Positions 6,368 through 7,702 of a stretch of 7,702 bases of DNA are shown here, one piece after another. The notes below the pieces were generated by a model. It did not search any database. It was not told the DNA's origin and saw only the letters and a program-made list of their open reading frames with translations. The stretch is from an uncultured Gloeocapsa sp. (GTDB lineage Bacteria; Cyanobacteriota; Cyanobacteriia; Cyanobacteriales; Gloeocapsaceae), in NCBI GenBank assembly GCA_937930495.1, contig CALGKL010000049.1, positions 1-7,702 of the forward strand. Reading direction: 5' to 3'. Every line of letters begins with the position of its first letter. Position 1 is the stretch's first letter. A program made the translations under genes and the position numbers.

Positions 6368-7036
6368 TTACAAAGGACCGGAGATACCTTGTTTGCGAAT
6401 CATTAAGAAGTGTAACAGCATGAACACAGCGATTGACCAGGGCAAGACAAAGGTATGTAAGCTATAGAAACGAGTCAAGGTAGCTTGTCCAACACTAGGA
6501 CTACCACGCATTAATTCTACAATCTGATCGCCTACGATGGGTATAGCGGCGGGAACACCTGAGACGATTTTCACCGCCCAGTAACCTACTTGGTCCCAAG
6601 GAAGAGAATAACCAGTTACACCAAAAGAAACGGTAATAACTGCTAAAACTACTCCAGTTACCCAGGTTAATTCCCGAGGCTTTTTAAAACCTCCAGTCAG
6701 GTAGACGCGGAAGACGTGGAGAATCATCATCAATACCATCATACTAGCAGACCAACGGTGGATCGAGCGAATTAACCAACCGAAGTTTACTTCGTTCATG
6801 ATGTATTCTACAGAGCTAAAGGCTTCAGTAACTGTAGGTTTGTAGTAAAAGGTCATCGCGAAGCCTGTAGCAAACTGGATTAAAAAGCAAGTCAGGGTAA
6901 TTCCACCTAAGCAATAGAAGATATTAACGTGAGGAGGAACGTATTTACTGGTAATATCATCGGAGATCGCTTCAATTTCTAAGCGTTCTTGAAACCATTG
7001 ATATACTTTGGAGTCTGTAACTGGTTTGGAAAACAT
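6368..7036 (-). CDS. petB: Cytochrome b6 of the b6f complex
   Basis: The four-helix, heme-carrying core of the b6f complex in the thylakoid membrane; it carries electrons across the membrane in the Q cycle and cyclic flow. At 222 aa it has the usual cyanobacterial length, about seven residues longer at the N-terminus than the chloroplast form. The b-heme ligands are visible: H93 (IHRW) and H107 (ILHVFR) in helix B, H194 (SLHTF) and H209 (LLHFL) in helix D. C42 in FYCLGG is the cysteine that binds heme c_n. GYSLPWDQ at 142-149 and the closing RKQGISGPL are invariant family marks. The ATG at 7036 is the only methionine near the conserved N-terminus; AGGA lies 12 bases upstream. It heads the petB-petD operon and diverges from shc. 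Identity is certain. Confidence 0.98.
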   Translation of the reverse strand: MFSKPVTDSKVYQWFQERLEIEAISDDITSKYVPPHVNIFYCLGGITLTCFLIQFATGFAMTFYYKPTVTEAFSSVEYIMNEVNFGWLIRSIHRWSASMMVLMMILHVFRVYLTGGFKKPRELTWVTGVVLAVITVSFGVTGYSLPWDQVGYWAVKIVSGVPAAIPIVGDQIVELMRGSPSVGQATLTRFYSLHTFVLPWSIAVFMLLHFLMIRKQGISGPL

Positions 7037-7048
7037 GAAGTTAGATAA

Positions 7049-7052
7049 TCCT
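7049..7052 (-). promoter_or_regulatory. Shine-Dalgarno site of petB
   Basis: On the minus strand AGGA (within TAGGATT) lies 12 bases before the petB ATG. The spacing is somewhat long, as it is for petD. Confidence 0.4.
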
Positions 7053-7090
7053 ACTAAAGATGATTACTAATTGATCAAGAGATGCTGTCT

Positions 7091-7129
7091 ATTTATAAAA
7101 TTTAACATAATTTCTCAGAATTCTGACAA
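7091..7129 (-). promoter_or_regulatory. Candidate petB promoter region
   Basis: On the minus strand TTGTCA (7129-7124) could be a -35, paired with TTAAAT (7105-7100) at 18 bases. Alternatively TATAAA (7097-7092) is a better -10 but lacks a good -35. Either gives a leader of roughly 50-60 bases before petB. Two options remain open, so the region is marked rather than a single promoter. The TTGTCA lies in a motif shared with the ftn2 promoter. Confidence 0.3.
7115..7126. repeat. 12-bp perfect palindrome in the petB-shc divergent region
   Basis: TCAGAATTCTGA is identical on both strands. It overlaps the candidate petB -35 (7124-7129) and lies about 30 bases upstream of the shc -10, a natural place for a dimeric regulator. 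No known cyanobacterial operator is recognised in it. Confidence 0.35.
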
Positions 7130-7152
7130 GAAAACACCAGTTTTTTTAGCAG

Positions 7153-7161
7153 TGGTATAAT
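7153..7161 (+). promoter_or_regulatory. Extended -10 promoter of shc
   Basis: TGGTATAAT is a perfect TATAAT (7156-7161) preceded by TG one base away, the extended -10 form that works without a good -35; none is seen at the right distance. Transcription would start near 7168, giving a leader of about 20 bases before the shc ATG. Confidence 0.55.
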
Positions 7162-7186
7162 TGCGCGAGAAACTCAGAAGACAAAT

Positions 7187-7702
7187 ATGGTCAGACAAGT
7201 AGAAAATCTAAGAAATACAAACCTCAACGCCGCGATCGCCGCTAGTCAAGACTACCTACTTTCTCAACAATATACCGAGGGTTACTGGTGGGCCGAATTA
7301 GAATCAAACGCCACGATCACCGCCGAAGTTATCCTCTTGTTCAAGATTTGGGGCAACGAGGATAGTAAAGACCTCCGCAAATTTGAACAATATTTACGCT
7401 CTCACCAAGTAGCTAGTGGAGGTTGGGAATTATTTTACGGAGACGGTGGCGATTTAAGCACTTCAGTAGAAGCTTATTTGGCTCTACGGTTATTGGGAGT
7501 AAGTGCCTCTGATCCAGCTTTGGAACGTGCCCGCAGGTTTATTCTACAAAAAGGCGGTATCAGTAAAACCAGAGTCTTTACAAAATTTCACTTAGCCTTA
7601 GTAGGTTGTTACGATTGGCGAGGGGTCCCCTCTATCCCACCCTGGATTATGCTCTTACCCGATAACTTCCCCTTTACTATCTACGAGATGTCTAGTTGGG
7701 CA
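7187..7702 (+). CDS. shc: Squalene-hopene cyclase (N-terminal part, cut by window edge)
   Basis: A monotopic membrane enzyme that folds squalene into hopene/hopanol, the first committed step of hopanoid synthesis. The frame runs open from ATG at 7187 to the window end (172 codons; full proteins are around 630-650 aa). Visible family marks: EGYWWAELESNATITAEVIL at 31-50; a QW repeat Q-V-A-S-G-G-W at 74-80, followed by ELFYGDGGDLSTSVEAYLAL; and IPPWIMLLPDNFPFTIYEMS at 150-169. The catalytic DxDD motif lies beyond the window and cannot be checked. The ATG is supported by an extended -10 promoter 26 bases upstream and by a weak AGAAG at 7176-7180; the next residues contain a HIP1 site. It diverges from petBD across 150 bp. 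Identity is secure. Confidence 0.93.
   Translation, partial: MVRQVENLRNTNLNAAIAASQDYLLSQQYTEGYWWAELESNATITAEVILLFKIWGNEDSKDLRKFEQYLRSHQVASGGWELFYGDGGDLSTSVEAYLALRLLGVSASDPALERARRFILQKGGISKTRVFTKFHLALVGCYDWRGVPSIPPWIMLLPDNFPFTIYEMSSWA
7232..7239. repeat. HIP1 palindrome GCGATCGC
   Basis: An exact HIP1 copy near the 5' end of shc, coding within NAAIAAS. Confidence 0.8.

Noticed and set aside
7139..7148. Run of seven T upstream of shc, as a possible terminator or promoter UP element
   Set aside because: No hairpin precedes it on either strand as a terminator would need; as an UP element it is only a weak possibility.

Overview
The window is ordinary cyanobacterial chromosome, AT-rich by eye. 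Three things point to a cyanobacterium: a Z-ring tether of the Ftn2/ZipN (plant ARC6) family, the cytochrome b6f genes petB and petD as separate reading frames, and four copies of the palindrome GCGATCGC (HIP1) in 7.7 kb. The sequence does not let me name a genus. I see no mobile element, CRISPR array, tRNA or rRNA, and no gene-free stretch longer than about 150 bases.

Layout from left to right. The minus strand begins with the N-terminal end of a family 2 glycosyltransferase (1-220, cut by the window edge). Upstream of it, in the same direction, is ftn2/zipN (263-2251). A 60-90 bp divergent region then separates ftn2 from pdhA (2340-3377, plus), the E1 alpha subunit of pyruvate dehydrogenase. 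pdhA runs tail to tail into a small Nudix hydrolase (3387-3827, minus); a 13-bp stem-loop lies in the junction, inside the Nudix 3' end. The Nudix gene and folD (3841-4728, plus) diverge with only 13 bp between their start codons. folD overlaps the 3' end of a family 4 glycosyltransferase (4707-5789, minus) by 22 bp. Upstream of that gene, also on the minus strand, is the petB-petD pair (7036 down to 5847), which ends at a clear Rho-independent terminator. A 150-bp divergent region then leads to the N-terminal part of squalene-hopene cyclase (7187-7702, plus, cut by the window edge).

The genes are mostly independent housekeeping functions: photosynthetic electron transport (petB, petD), central carbon (pdhA), one-carbon/folate metabolism (folD), cell division (ftn2), hopanoid synthesis (shc) and surface glycan synthesis (two glycosyltransferases). 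Only petB-petD is a clear functional operon; ftn2 and the first glycosyltransferase may be co-transcribed.

No new biological system is evident. The points most worth a second look are regulatory: an 18-bp motif matching at 15 positions that supplies the -35 region of both the ftn2 and the petB candidate promoters, a terminator hairpin ending five bases before the start codon of the family 4 glycosyltransferase, the stem-loop built into the Nudix coding end, and a very tight divergent Nudix/folD start region. All promoter calls are by eye.
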